Assembly (NCBI GenBank): GCA_009801015.1
Contig: VHZZ01015163.1
Span: 1,736 to 22,707, forward strand
Origin: Silene noctiflora
Taxonomy: Eukaryota; Streptophyta; Magnoliopsida; Caryophyllales; Caryophyllaceae
Length of the DNA stretch: 20,972 nt
Direction: 5' to 3'
Made by a program: the position numbers and the translations under genes. Shown one piece after another: positions 1 to 8,804 of this stretch (positions are counted from its first letter, which is position 1; every line of letters starts with the position of its first letter). The notes under the pieces are model-generated. The model saw nothing but the letters and a program-made list of their open reading frames with translations, ran no database searches and was not told the DNA's origin.

Positions 1-330
1 AATAATGTAGGTGTGATGAATATATACTACGTATAAATAATTGAATTGTCCCAGATCAATAGATTATCATAAGGTTGAGTTATCTCATGACTATAAATAA
101 GAGTATCGTTGAACTTCGGTATCAATCCAAAAATTTTGAGTCTTTCAAGTATTGTCTTTGAGATCTCTTATAAGAGTACATCAGTTACAACAATAACATA
201 CAAATATTAAGCTTCACAATATTTTTTTCATTGACAAAGTGTTTTGTCTTTTATTTTATTTGAAAAAGATATTTTAATCGTATGTAAACAAAATTAGACC
301 TAGGATGCAAAATTATAACTAAATTAATTA
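1..330. mobile_element. Possible LTR fragment, cut by the window edge
   Basis: No gene is visible here. A TATAAATA word (about 93-100) is followed by a leader-like stretch. At about 165-205 there is a segment ending in CATCAGTTACAACA, which resembles the R/U5 end of plant Copia LTRs. There is no second LTR, primer binding site or protein domain in the window, so this is a resemblance only. The stretch lies upstream of a Helitron-type 3' end at 331-360 and could be part of that Helitron or nested in it. Confidence 0.25.
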
Positions 331-360
331 CCCCGTTGCAACGTACGGGTGTCAAACTAG
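331..360 (+). mobile_element. Helitron 3' terminus
   Basis: A short hairpin with CCCGT (332-336) and ACGGG arms (345-349) is followed after seven bases by CTAG (357-360) and a T at 361. Plant Helitrons end in a GC hairpin, then CTRR, and insert before T. The stem is imperfect compared with the second Helitron in this window. The 5' TC end was not found and may lie left of the window, so the element's length is unknown. Confidence 0.5.
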
Positions 361-939
361 TATGTATGGTTTTACTGAAATGGTTAGACCATCCATAAGG
401 TTACGTGCCTACGTGGGAGGGTGGTACCGAGACTTGCTGCCAACCAAGGGCCTGGGTAAAACCTAACAACCTGTAAATGTGCATGCTAAGTCCGTTCCCT
501 TTTTCATAAGGGCGACATAATCAATGGCACAAGTGTCCTCATTGGGAGCTTATCTGAGACCGGTTTGTTGTTATTTTGTGGTTTATCGAACAAGGCCCGT
601 TATTCAGATGATTATCCGTTTCAATTATGTTATATGGCGTAAATTTTAGTGTCGTGCTGCTGCGCTGATATTAATTTTGATCCATATCTACTTATCTAGT
701 CACAATATAAGGTAAGAGATCCTTACTAATTCTAAATGTCAAGCAATCAACTATAAATTGATCTCAACAATTTTCAAGAATAAGCTAAAATCGAGAAATA
801 TATGAAAATATTACTTATACAAAATGAAAAATTCATATACAGTACCTTATCAATTTATCATGATATAATACATAATCTAATACGATAATCCATTACAATA
901 CAGTACTAGTTATATATCAACCAAAAATCAAGGTTTCAG
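361..939. other. Intergenic, 3' flank of GEX1
   Basis: No convincing gene or repeat was seen. The part next to the GEX1 stop codon (about 780-939) is AT-rich and should hold the 3' UTR of the minus-strand gene. No perfect AATAAA was seen on the minus strand there. The less AT-rich part at 380-660 has no open frame that looks coding. Confidence 0.4.
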
Positions 940-3570
940 TTAATAATAGCGATGCCTAAGATTATATTTTCTTTGAACACTTGTGACAATGGAGTTTTCA
1001 GATCGTCGATCATCGTCAGCTGGAAGAAGGTATTCAGGGTCTTCATTGATGCTCATATCTTCTGGTAACTCAATGTCCATCCATGATGGCCAGTCTACTT
1101 CACTGTCTATGCTCTCTTCGTCGGAACAGTACTCTTTTTTCCTTTGCATGTTGTTCACCTTATCTATCAAACTTGCTAGCATTTTATGGTTTAGTGCTTC
1201 ATAATCCCTGCAAATACATCAATAAATTTATGTACGATTTCAAATCGCGATATCAGTTGTAATCTGATTAAAAAAAATGTATGGTTTCTGGCTTTCTGCA
1301 TACCTGTATGTAATGAAAGAGTATAACAGTTGAAGAACAGCATAAGTACAGAGAAGCGACTTGACTATCGATCTGAGCCAAGTTTTCTGTTCAACTTCAG
1401 TACTTGTGAACTGCAGAATCCCACACTCTATCGCAAATGCAATGCACAAACCTGCAAATATTAAGAACCTAACTGTTAAAAATAAAATATTCATCAGAAA
1501 ATCTGAATAAGGTTGGATAAGACGGCGTAAATCATACCTATATAAAGCCTGCATCTTACTGAGTAGGTCTGCTTTGTGCTTGTAAACATGAACATAACAA
1601 AGATTAAGAGGGAGTATACGATGAAAGCTTTGATAAGCCTTGACTCCAGCAACATGGCATTGTGTAATGCAAACAGTTTATCTATTGCAGTGAACATGCT
1701 TGCTTGTTTCGACTCAAAAGCTTCCTGCAAAAAGTGAATTATGAGCGTACAGAAAAGGTCAATGTAAGATAATAAATCAAAATGACTCGCTAAACGTGTA
1801 TGTATTTCCATGGACAGGCCTTTTAAGGTGGTAGGCATGGGTGCCGTTTTAATCAGATAATTAATTTCTAACCTGAGCTTCCAACATTGATTTTGAATTA
1901 CTAGACAACTGATCATGAGCCTGTAAGAGCTGTTCTTGCTGTTCCCTGAGCTCTTGATGTTTCTCGTGCGCAAATCCTACTATCTGCTGAAGTGTAACCC
2001 TAACAGTACAGTGAAAAAAACATCAGCAATACCAAGATGCACAACACAGCCTAAGAACCGTCATACAGGAACTGTAATTGGAATGGGGTTAAACAAGTAA
2101 ACACGAATTCTTATGTGAGACAGTCCCATGCTAAAATTACCTGCTTTCCTGAAGAGCTTCAGACTGAAAACTAGTGAGAGATTGAAGACCCTCAAGTGCC
2201 TGCGATTGGCTTGCAAGAAGTTCTTGTTGATTCTCTACTGTAACCCCCGTCATTCCTGCAATTTCATCAGCTTTGCCTTGAAGATTATGCATCTTTGAAG
2301 TTAACGCCTCGCCGTATTTATTAACCTCTTTCTGTACATCAGCTGCCTTCAACTGCAAGACCATTATATTTTCCCTCAAGTTATAATACGATTCTTCGAC
2401 TTTTGCCAAGTTTTCCTCCATTTTCACCCTCAATAACCCCTGCCCTTCAACCAACTCAACCTGAGAAGTTACAATACCATGGGCTTGCTCTTTAAGCTCC
2501 TTGGATTGATCCAAAACAATGCCCATGTCCCCTACCATGTTCTTCAAATCTTCCCCCACTTTTCGAGTTTGTGCATCAATTGATGTTATTGATTCTTGTA
2601 TTTGGTTAGAGTTGTGAAGGAGATTATCAGATTTTTCTTCAATGGATTCTAGTTTTTCTTCTGTAGACAATGCTGAGTTTTTCAAGTCGTTCACCAAATT
2701 TTCAACTTGAAGCTTGAAAGCCTTTGATCTGCAGTAAACAACCCATTTTAACAAATGTACGCAGCCTTACCTAATAAACACGGAAATTTACATGAAAAAG
2801 ACCAGTCCTATGATAAGAAACACGGATAATTTGTTTTCGGAACAAGTGGAGCCAGAAGGGCTGTTTAAACTGAAGGGTTTCAAACCAAGATCATGAGTGC
2901 CACCATCAGGCACTCGTCAAACTAGTTGAAATATGCAAAATTACAGAGAATTTTGTTAACCATCTTTCTATATGTCATCATGTTTCAAAGCCGAAATGTA
3001 ATGCGTCTGTATATAGCTACTTCAAAATGGCAAACAATTGTAAAAAATCTGTTGCAAAATACAGAGATGCACTTACTGTAACTGATGACAGATAGCATTG
3101 GTACTTAGGTAGAATTCCAAGTAAGTCTGATGTTCATGGTCGTGTAATTTTCGGAGACAATCGACCATGCGACTATTCGGATCACATGAAGGAAAAGAAT
3201 CCCTTCCTGAATCCCTTTGAAAACAGTCACTCAGAAGCCAAGCAAGCCTACTTCTCTTTTCCTCTGCAGCAAAAATCTCTGAGCATGATGAAAATAAATT
3301 CTGATACGCGTTAAACCAGCATGGATTCGATCCTCCCAACTTCCTCCTCGCATTTTCAATCAACTCAACAGCATTTGGATCGTTCATGCCATCTACTGAA
3401 AACTCGGCAACCAAACCATTTGAACCCCAATCCTTATTATTAGACCGATGGTCACCAGAAGGCGGTGGGGTGGATTGTGTCGAGGAAGAGAACCAACCAC
3501 CCCATGGCCGGACTTCTAATGGAAATGCTAGAAATGTGAGCACAAACAGAACAAGGACGCGATTTCCCAT
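940..3570 (-). CDS. GEX1: GEX1 (gamete expressed 1), KAR5/Brambleberry-family nuclear membrane protein
   Basis: Six minus-strand exons join in frame: 3570-3077, 2728-2141, 1999-1873, 1724-1538, 1451-1304 and 1207-940. All introns are GT-AG and the joined frame encodes 603 aa, close to the roughly 590 aa of Arabidopsis GEX1. Order: signal peptide (about 1-21); linker; cysteine-rich domain (about 80-165; C84, C96, C116, C129, C138, C161) with the NPCWFNAY and SDCFQRDSG motifs; a long coiled coil (about 166-410); three hydrophobic segments (about 434-451, 462-480, 497-514); then an acidic tail ending in the basic YNLRHRYY. Family knowledge: GEX1, yeast Kar5 and fish Brambleberry act at the nuclear envelope in fusion of nuclei, and GEX1 is expressed in gametes and embryos. 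The gene looks intact. The start at 3570 is favoured because it directly precedes the signal peptide. Exon limits were read from splice motifs and phase, without transcripts. Confidence 0.93.
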
Positions 3571-3618
3571 GTTTGAATTCGTGACACAAGTTCAAAATTT
3601 CCGATCTGTGAAATGAAC

Positions 3619-3701
3619 CTGCATTTGCAAAAAGGCGAAAATGTAATCATAAGTTGCCATTCAAATGTTACAATGCAAAATAAATGAAGATACATTCTTA
3701 C
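3619..3701 (-). other. Candidate 5' UTR intron of GEX1 with a short upstream ORF
   Basis: On the minus strand a strong donor (CATG|GTAAGA, donor at 3701-3700) is followed 83 bases later by an acceptor (AATGCAG|GTTC, AG at 3620-3619). Both lie just upstream of the GEX1 start. Splicing would join ATG to GTTCATTTC and create a 9-codon upstream ORF (M V H F T D R K F, stop) ahead of the main start. An alternative donor exists at 4339-4338 (CCCG|GTAAAT), which could give a longer leader intron to the same acceptor. No transcript supports either choice. Confidence 0.4.
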
Positions 3702-4390
3702 CATGGAAATGTATGATACCCTTTTCACTTAATTTGATTAATGTCGTCTTAAACAAGAATTTGTGTTAGATTAAAGTCGAAAATATTTTATGTAGTGATA
3801 CTGATGCAATGTACAAAGTACAAATTAAGGCACACGAAATATCAAGCATTAATCCAACATTATTATGCATTGTGGCTTACCATAACGTCATGCAATATAA
3901 ATTCTTATGAAGAAATAGCAAATATTTTATTTTTTCGAAAATTCAGAAAATAAAGATTTATAGAGTCAACAAACACAATAATAGAGTACGAAAAATTATA
4001 GTATACTCTAGTATACATATACGGCCATGTGTTCTAATCCACATATGAGTATAAAACCTTTCGACCTATGTATTAAATTAAAACTATATATACATCATAC
4101 AGAATTTTTTTATAAAGTCGACATGATTAAAACTAAAGTAAACGGGGGAATATCAAACATTCATAAGTATTTGGATTGGTTTGACAGAAATTAAACCGTT
4201 CTACATTATACTCGTACATGTTACTCAATGCAGTACCTTATGGCATGTACCATGGTTGAACGACAAGGAAGACGATAAATAATTAAAGTTGTAAAAAAAA
4301 AGGGTAAAAAAAAAGATGTAAAAGTGTTAGGGAATTTACCGGGAATTTTCAATAGGCGCGAAGGAGATACGAGGAGACATGAAAGGTCGT

Positions 4391-4398
4391 TATTTATA
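4391..4398 (-). promoter_or_regulatory. Candidate TATA box for GEX1
   Basis: The minus strand reads TATAAATA here, about 820 bases upstream of the GEX1 start codon. Transcription would start near 4360. The leader would then contain the donor at 4339 or the exon ending at 3702, so a spliced 5' UTR is expected if this box is used. A GC-rich word (TTCGCGCC) lies just downstream. This is a motif-level inference only. Confidence 0.35.
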
Positions 4399-4399
4399 C

Positions 4400-4980
4400 G
4401 ATAAATAATGTATCGTTTGCTTGCACCCCAAGTTCATACTTTCGTTTTTCTCTTTTTAAAATTTTATTTTTAAAATTTTAATAATAATTGTTATATTACT
4501 ACGTACTTTTTGACCAACTTTGTGATAATTTTATTAATTAAAAAAAAAGTATACGGTTAATTCTCAGTGATTTTAAGGAAAGTTATTATAAGACTTTTGT
4601 ATGCTTTTTCTAACTAAATAATTAATTGTATGTATTATGTATTATTTCTCCTTGAATATAAATTTTACCAAAAGTACAATCAAATAAGATTGTTAGTTCT
4701 ACAAATTGTTTTATACGATTATAAGGTAAAAACTATACGATAATTATTTCTTATATCAGACGGTCTCATACTCTCATGATATTATTTTATAAGGAGTATA
4801 AGTTATATCATATGATAATGGAAAGTACTTGTATAAAACGGTTTTACACAGGATTAGTATAAAAACCGTAGTTAATAGACTTAAATATTTCCTAAAGTAA
4901 CTACTTATGGTACCTTTTATTTATTGATTTTACATGTAAAACGACTTTACACGAGACTTTCTCAACAATAACATATATTG
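4400..4980. other. AT-rich intergenic sequence
   Basis: No gene was seen. The stretch is dominated by A/T runs. Around 4757-4850 there are short words such as CAGACGGTCTCATAC and AAAACGGTTTTACAC, which resemble worn ends of small inverted-repeat elements. They do not pair well enough to define an element. Confidence 0.3.
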
Positions 4981-4984
4981 TAAA

Positions 4985-5400
4985 TTTGATAACGCTGACA
5001 AGTTTGATACGACCCCAATGACCCGATCCAATCCCGAGTAAACCCGATTCGACAGAACTCGATAATATTGCAACTTGAAACATCCTCGATTGACGACCCT
5101 TGATCATTGACCCAAATTCGAACTAGAACTGACTTGATATTGACCCGATTGAATTGATGACCCTCACAATTGTTAAGCTTAATATTGATCAAAATGAAAG
5201 TGATTTTGTTTTTAGATTGATACGTTTTGACTTAATGATGAAGTAATTAAAATGGTTAAAAATTAGATTTAATGATTAAAATTGAAGTAATGCGATAAAG
5301 TATCGGACTGACTGGAAAATGACCCGAAAAGGTAAACTGACTCAATATAACCTGAAAGAGTATAACCGGCCTGACTGACCCAATGACACCTCTAGTCCGA
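4985..5400. repeat. Degenerate TGACCCGA-rich repeat region
   Basis: Variants of GACCCGA/TGACCC recur irregularly, for example near 5018, 5041, 5107, 5140 and 5320. They sit in a background of ATTGA and ACTGA words, and the stretch ends in ACACCTCTAG. Such patchy GACCCGA arrays are common in plant transposon subterminal or linker regions. Short frames on both strands here are a by-product of the repeat and show no recognisable domain. Confidence 0.4.
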
Positions 5401-5465
5401 GGTAGTATTCCGTATGAAAGTTGGCCCATAATATAAACCATGAACCCTAAAAAAATTGGCCTCCC

Positions 5466-5473
5466 TATAAATA
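5466..5473 (+). promoter_or_regulatory. TATA box upstream of the 5.6-kb hairpin
   Basis: CTATAAATAC at 5465-5474 closely fits the plant TATA consensus. A transcription start would be expected near 5500, about 75 bases before the hairpin at 5574-5696. There is no open reading frame of note downstream, so the likely product is non-coding. Confidence 0.4.
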
Positions 5474-5573
5474 CTAATCCTAAAATAGGGCAGACATCTC
5501 ACAATTGATGAACAATCAAATCCCCCAACTTGGCTTATCTTAGTCGAATCTGATGAATCTTTTGCTTCTGCAT

Positions 5574-5696
5574 AATACTCTTTGGTGTGGTTGTTTTCTT
5601 TTTGATTTTTTCCCAGAAATCTAGATACAATGGTTTAATTTAATTGATACATCTAGATTTTTGGATAAATCAAAAAGAAAATAATATTACAGTATT
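5574..5696 (+). ncRNA. Candidate miRNA precursor hairpin
   Basis: The arm at 5594-5626 (TTTTCTTTTTGATTTTTTCC, then CAGAAATCTAGAT) pairs with the arm at 5651-5682 (ATCTAGATTTTTGGATAAAT, then CAAAAAGAAAAT). There are a few mismatches and a loop of about 20 bases. Below this core the pairing continues with many G:U pairs and ends in AATACT/AGTATT (5574-5579 and 5691-5696). Wobble pairing that works only in RNA, together with the TATA box about 100 bases upstream, fits a MIRNA gene. I do not recognise the sequence as a known miRNA family. The alternative is an AT-rich foldback transposon. Confidence 0.4.
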
Positions 5697-5804
5697 CAAG
5701 GCTTCAATGGCTCAAACCACGGGTCAAGTACATACCATATGTCTATCCAATACTCTTCTCCGAAAAATCTGTTTATAAAAAATCTGCTTATAAAGATGGC
5801 AAGT

Positions 5805-5896
5805 TTAGGATCGCATTGTATAACGCCATATAACCTACCCGTTTATACAAAAAATGAAGCGGATTGACGATATGGAGCTATACAATACGATCCTAA
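5805..5896. repeat. 92-bp foldback element with 27-bp inverted arms
   Basis: TTAGGATCGCATTGTATAAC at 5805-5824 starts an arm that is repeated in inverse form ending in ACGATCCTAA at 5896. The 27-base arms differ at three positions. The roughly 38-base loop shows nothing recognisable. No clear target-site duplication flanks it, so this could be a small MITE or a second small-RNA hairpin next to the one at 5.6 kb. Confidence 0.6.
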
Positions 5897-6345
5897 GGTT
5901 TAGAAAAAGGATTATTTCCAATTTGGTGCCATTAGGTTTGGCCTAAATCCATTTAGTGCCCGTGGTGTGCATAATTCCAATTTGGTGACATGTACATAAC
6001 ATGAGTATTTTATGTTAAAAAAATATGTTGAATATAATAAATCAAGCATTTTTTTGCAATATTATGTTGATTATTTTATTTTGTACATAGTTTAATATCC
6101 ATTTTTTCACTTTATTTTACTGAAAATTTAATTAGTTAAGATAAAAATTGACTAGCACATGTTTTGGGTAACCAACATGAAATTTTATTCAAACTCAGGT
6201 GACCAAAGTGGGAAGAGTAGTCGAAATCTCACATATTTACTGGTTTCCTGGTGGGGCTTGCGTTCCTTGGCTGCATTTGTAATAATTATTACGAAACTGG
6301 TATGGAATTACCATATTGCCTCCTGAAAGTCTTTTTGATTCAGTT
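5897..6345. other. AT-rich intergenic sequence
   Basis: No gene was seen. The phrase TCCAATTTGGTG occurs twice (about 5918 and 5977), which suggests worn repetitive DNA. Confidence 0.3.
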
Positions 6346-6369
6346 AGTAGGCTAAGGTTCAAATGTCCG

Positions 6370-6960
6370 CTCAAGACGCACCCATTTTTGTGCTCGGGTT
6401 GTGCCTGGTCCATGGCCTTTTCGTGCCTTGCATGTGGGCCGATTCATGTGCTTTGAGTTAATTTTTTATTTTTAACTTGTTTTCTAATTGATATATTTTT
6501 TGGTACTTTTTGTTTAATAAATGATGAATAATGATTTAATTGTAAAGAAATGAATTGAATTAAGGAGGTATTTATACCGTTTGGAATTTAAAAAAATAAA
6601 TAAAAAAAATTCATTTTAACAGCCATTATGGTCTATGGACTAGCTTAGTAGCTTGCTCTAACATTCCAAACTCCAACGGACATAAACAATAGCAATAAAC
6701 GGCTAGTTCCATAGACTTGCAGAGTGGTAGCCATTACTCGGGCCGTGCCGTGCCAGGCCCGCCGTACCGGGCATCCTCGTGCCTGGGCCGTGCTTGGGCA
6801 CGGAATTTTGGGGATTTTCGCGTCGGAGCCTGTAACAAGCACGGCCGTGCCGTGCCCGTGCTTCCTTGAAATTATCACCGGGCCGTGTCGTGCCGTGCCT
6901 GGAATCGTGCCGCGCCGTGCTGTCCCGTCGGCCCGAGGCACGGATTACCAATTCTAACTG
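6370..6960. repeat. GC-rich CCGTGCCG repeat block, hAT-like debris
   Basis: At 6738-6945 imperfect copies of GGGCCGTGCCGTGCC occur in both orientations. A more worn GTGCTCGGG...GTGCC...GGGCCG patch lies at 6395-6445. GC-rich blocks of this kind are typical of the subterminal regions of plant hAT elements. On the minus strand CGGTATAAATACCTCC (about 6565-6580) resembles the leader promoter of such an element. Possible ends are CAGAGTGG at 6720 or CAGTTAG near 6343 on the left, and CTAACTG at 6960 on the right. I found no matching target-site duplication, so the limits are open. Reading frames in the GC block are composition artefacts. Confidence 0.45.
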
Positions 6961-7110
6961 TCCCGTCTCATTAACACCCCTATACCCAACCAATTCCAAT
7001 GGCGGACCGGGGGTGCGCACCCTCGGTTTTCGATTTTTTTTTATTTTTAAAATAACTAAAGCTAAAGTACTTCTAATAATTGCAGCTCTTATAATGCATT
7101 AAACCACACA

Positions 7111-7164
7111 TGGCATAGTGGATAAAGCTAATAATTGTGGATCGAAGGTCGTGGGTTCAAACCC
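7111..7164 (+). promoter_or_regulatory. tRNA-like Pol III internal promoter inside the hAT element
   Basis: TGGCATAGTGG (7111-7121) matches the tRNA A box and GGTTCAAACCC (7154-7164) is a near match to the B box, with tRNA-like spacing. The acceptor arms do not pair, so this is not a functional tRNA. It could be the head of a tRNA-derived SINE without its tail, or a tRNA fragment captured by the transposon. Confidence 0.5.
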
Positions 7165-7258
7165 TGGCACTAACTTTTCCTGCTTAATTTTTTCCCCCCC
7201 AACTTGCTCTATTGTTTATATCTGATTTCGATCAATCTTTTATTTTTGTAATACATTA

Positions 7259-7817
7259 CTAGGTTAGACCCCGTGCATATAATGCACGGTACTTAAAGTT
7301 TAATATTTTTATAAAATTTATTATATAATATAATATCTTATAAATGTTTACATTTCTCATTATTGTATTTAGATTTGATAAATAAAATCTAGAACAGAAA
7401 ATTAGTTAAGAGAATTGAGTTGAGTTGAAATATATTTTAATGAAAATATTTTTATAGCATAAAGCTAATGAGTTTCAATTTATATTTGTTTTTCAAATTT
7501 TTTTGATCACGAAAGTAATAACAACTATGCAGAATACGGATCAACTCATTTTTTAATAATAGGATCAATAAAAGATTTCACCATTTATTGTTTTATATCA
7601 ATTTTATTTTATTTTAATTAAAACAATATAGTTTAGAGTTTAGTGAAAATAATATAATTTCATGAAATGATTAATTTTAATGAAAATATAATATATGAAT
7701 TAGATTTAGTTTCCTTATTTAGTGAATGCACACAATTATCATTAGTTTCTCTTTTTGAGAATATTCATTTTGGCGGGAAAATGATAGAAATCACCTATTC
7801 TTTTAGTAGATAGGGGA
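7259..7817 (-). mobile_element. Complete non-autonomous Helitron, nested in the hAT element
   Basis: On the minus strand it starts with TCCCCTATCTACTAAAAG (5' TC at 7817-7816). It ends with an 8-bp hairpin (CCGTGCAT, 3-base loop, ATGCACGG; 7289-7271), eight spacer bases and CTAG (7262-7259). The flanks are A before the 5' end and T after the 3' end, the expected A|T insertion with no target duplication. The early CATTTTCCCGCC (about 7770-7783) is also familiar from plant Helitrons. At 559 bp and very AT-rich it encodes no Rep/helicase. Confidence 0.85.
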
Positions 7818-8279
7818 TTGTAGTATATTTTAATTTTCCTCCGATGAATTTAAACCATTAATAATTATCTAATTTGATGAAATATATGTTATTTTTTTTC
7901 ATGAAAAAGATTGAAAAGTTTAGATTATTTTAAATCAATTTAAATTTTGGTCAATTTGTTTACATGACACTTTGAAATTTTACTTTTTATGCACGATTCA
8001 TTCAAATTTTGTTGTATGTATTCCAATTTGACTGATAGGCTCGTTGTAGTCGTTTTAGTTTTTATCGACTCTTTTAAAAGTGAACCCCCGCCATATAAAT
8101 CCTGGGTCCGCCACTGACCAATTCACAATTGTATCAAAACTTGTTAACCTTGATTTTGACTATTTGAACTTCATCTATAAAGTAAATAAACTTTAGTTAC
8201 AATTTTTACCTAAAGGTGGGATCCAGGAATCGTTGGTTATTTCACAAATTCTTGTTTAAGATAGAAAGAAGTACTAATT

Positions 8280-8485
8280 ACTTTTACTCAAAATGTAAAA
8301 GCAAAAATTAATTACTGCTGTAATCTTGGTGTAATTATTAGTAGCCTTCGAAAAGCATACACAATTTGTTAATATTAGCTATACTTTTACTGAAAATGTA
8401 AAAGCAAAAATTAATTACTGCTGTAATCTTGGTGTAATTATTAGTAGCCTTTGAAAAGCATACACAGTTTGTTAATATTAGCTAT
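8280..8485. repeat. Tandem duplication, two 103-bp copies
   Basis: Copies 8280-8382 and 8383-8485 are head to tail and differ at only three positions (C/G, C/T and A/G). The unit begins ACTTTTACT and ends TTAGCTAT. Such low divergence indicates a recent duplication. No gene or known transposon end lies in the unit. Confidence 0.95.
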
Positions 8486-8548
8486 CAATATCATTAAAAT
8501 GATAAAACAAGGGCCTTCTACATCGATTGATTATTGCACTGTTTCTAA

Positions 8549-8804
8549 TTCCTATCAACTTGATCTATGTTTCGGTAGACTACTAGGCTGTAGGCTTTAA
8601 CCATCACTTTAAAATATTCTAACATGGTATCGGAGCCTTTAATGACCGGCACAAGGAATGGTGAGCTTGTGCATTGTCCACGTTTCAAGCCCACGAGATT
8701 TGCGTAGCCTACATGCTTCGTCGGAGGAGTTGTATTAAGTATAAGAATCAATTATTGGGTTTCAACCATCAACTTAAAATTTTGGTTGAAATGATTCTCT
8801 AACA
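8549..8804 (+). mobile_element. Miniature LTR retroelement (TRIM-like, Copia-type priming)
   Basis: TGGTATCGGAGC (8625-8636) is a primer binding site for initiator-Met tRNA with one change from the usual TGGTATCAGAGC, and it directly follows a TCTAACA end. After about 90 bases comes a purine tract, CGGAGGAG (about 8722-8729). Next is a 74-base terminal repeat, 8731-8804, starting TGTATTAAG and ending CTCTAACA. The left repeat (about 8549-8624) is worn but shares TTT-AACCATCA-CTT-AAAAT and the TCTAACA end. There is no room for gag or pol. The left limit is approximate and no 5-bp target duplication was found. Confidence 0.6.

Larger units (their letters stand above)
6997..8116. mobile_element. 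Non-autonomous hAT transposon with intact target-site duplication
   Basis: The left end CAATGGCGGACC (6997-7008) is the inverse of the right end GGTCCGCCACTG (8105-8116) with one mismatch. Both sides carry the same 8 bp, ACCAATTC (6989-6996 and 8117-8124), the target duplication length of hAT elements. There is no transposase, so movement would have depended on another copy. A complete Helitron (7259-7817) sits inside; without it the element is about 561 bp. The TIR start CAGTGGCGGAC is a type I recognise from plant hAT families. Confidence 0.85.

Noticed and set aside
6712-6968. Complete hAT element from CAGAGTGG (6720) to CTAACTG (6960)
   Set aside because: The 8 bases before (TAGACTTG) and after (TCCCGTCT) do not match, so the ends are not proven. 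It is kept only as a repeat block.
6645-7102. Overlapping frames on both strands across the GC-rich block
   Set aside because: Frames such as MPRADGTARRGT and its opposite-strand partner come from repeated CCGTGCC units and stay open because of GC content. No domain is visible.
7111-7172. A functional tRNA gene
   Set aside because: A and B boxes are present, but the acceptor stem does not pair and no convincing anticodon arm is seen.
8545-8751. Minus-strand 68-codon ORF
   Set aside because: It is the reverse of the TRIM interior (primer site to purine tract) and not a gene.
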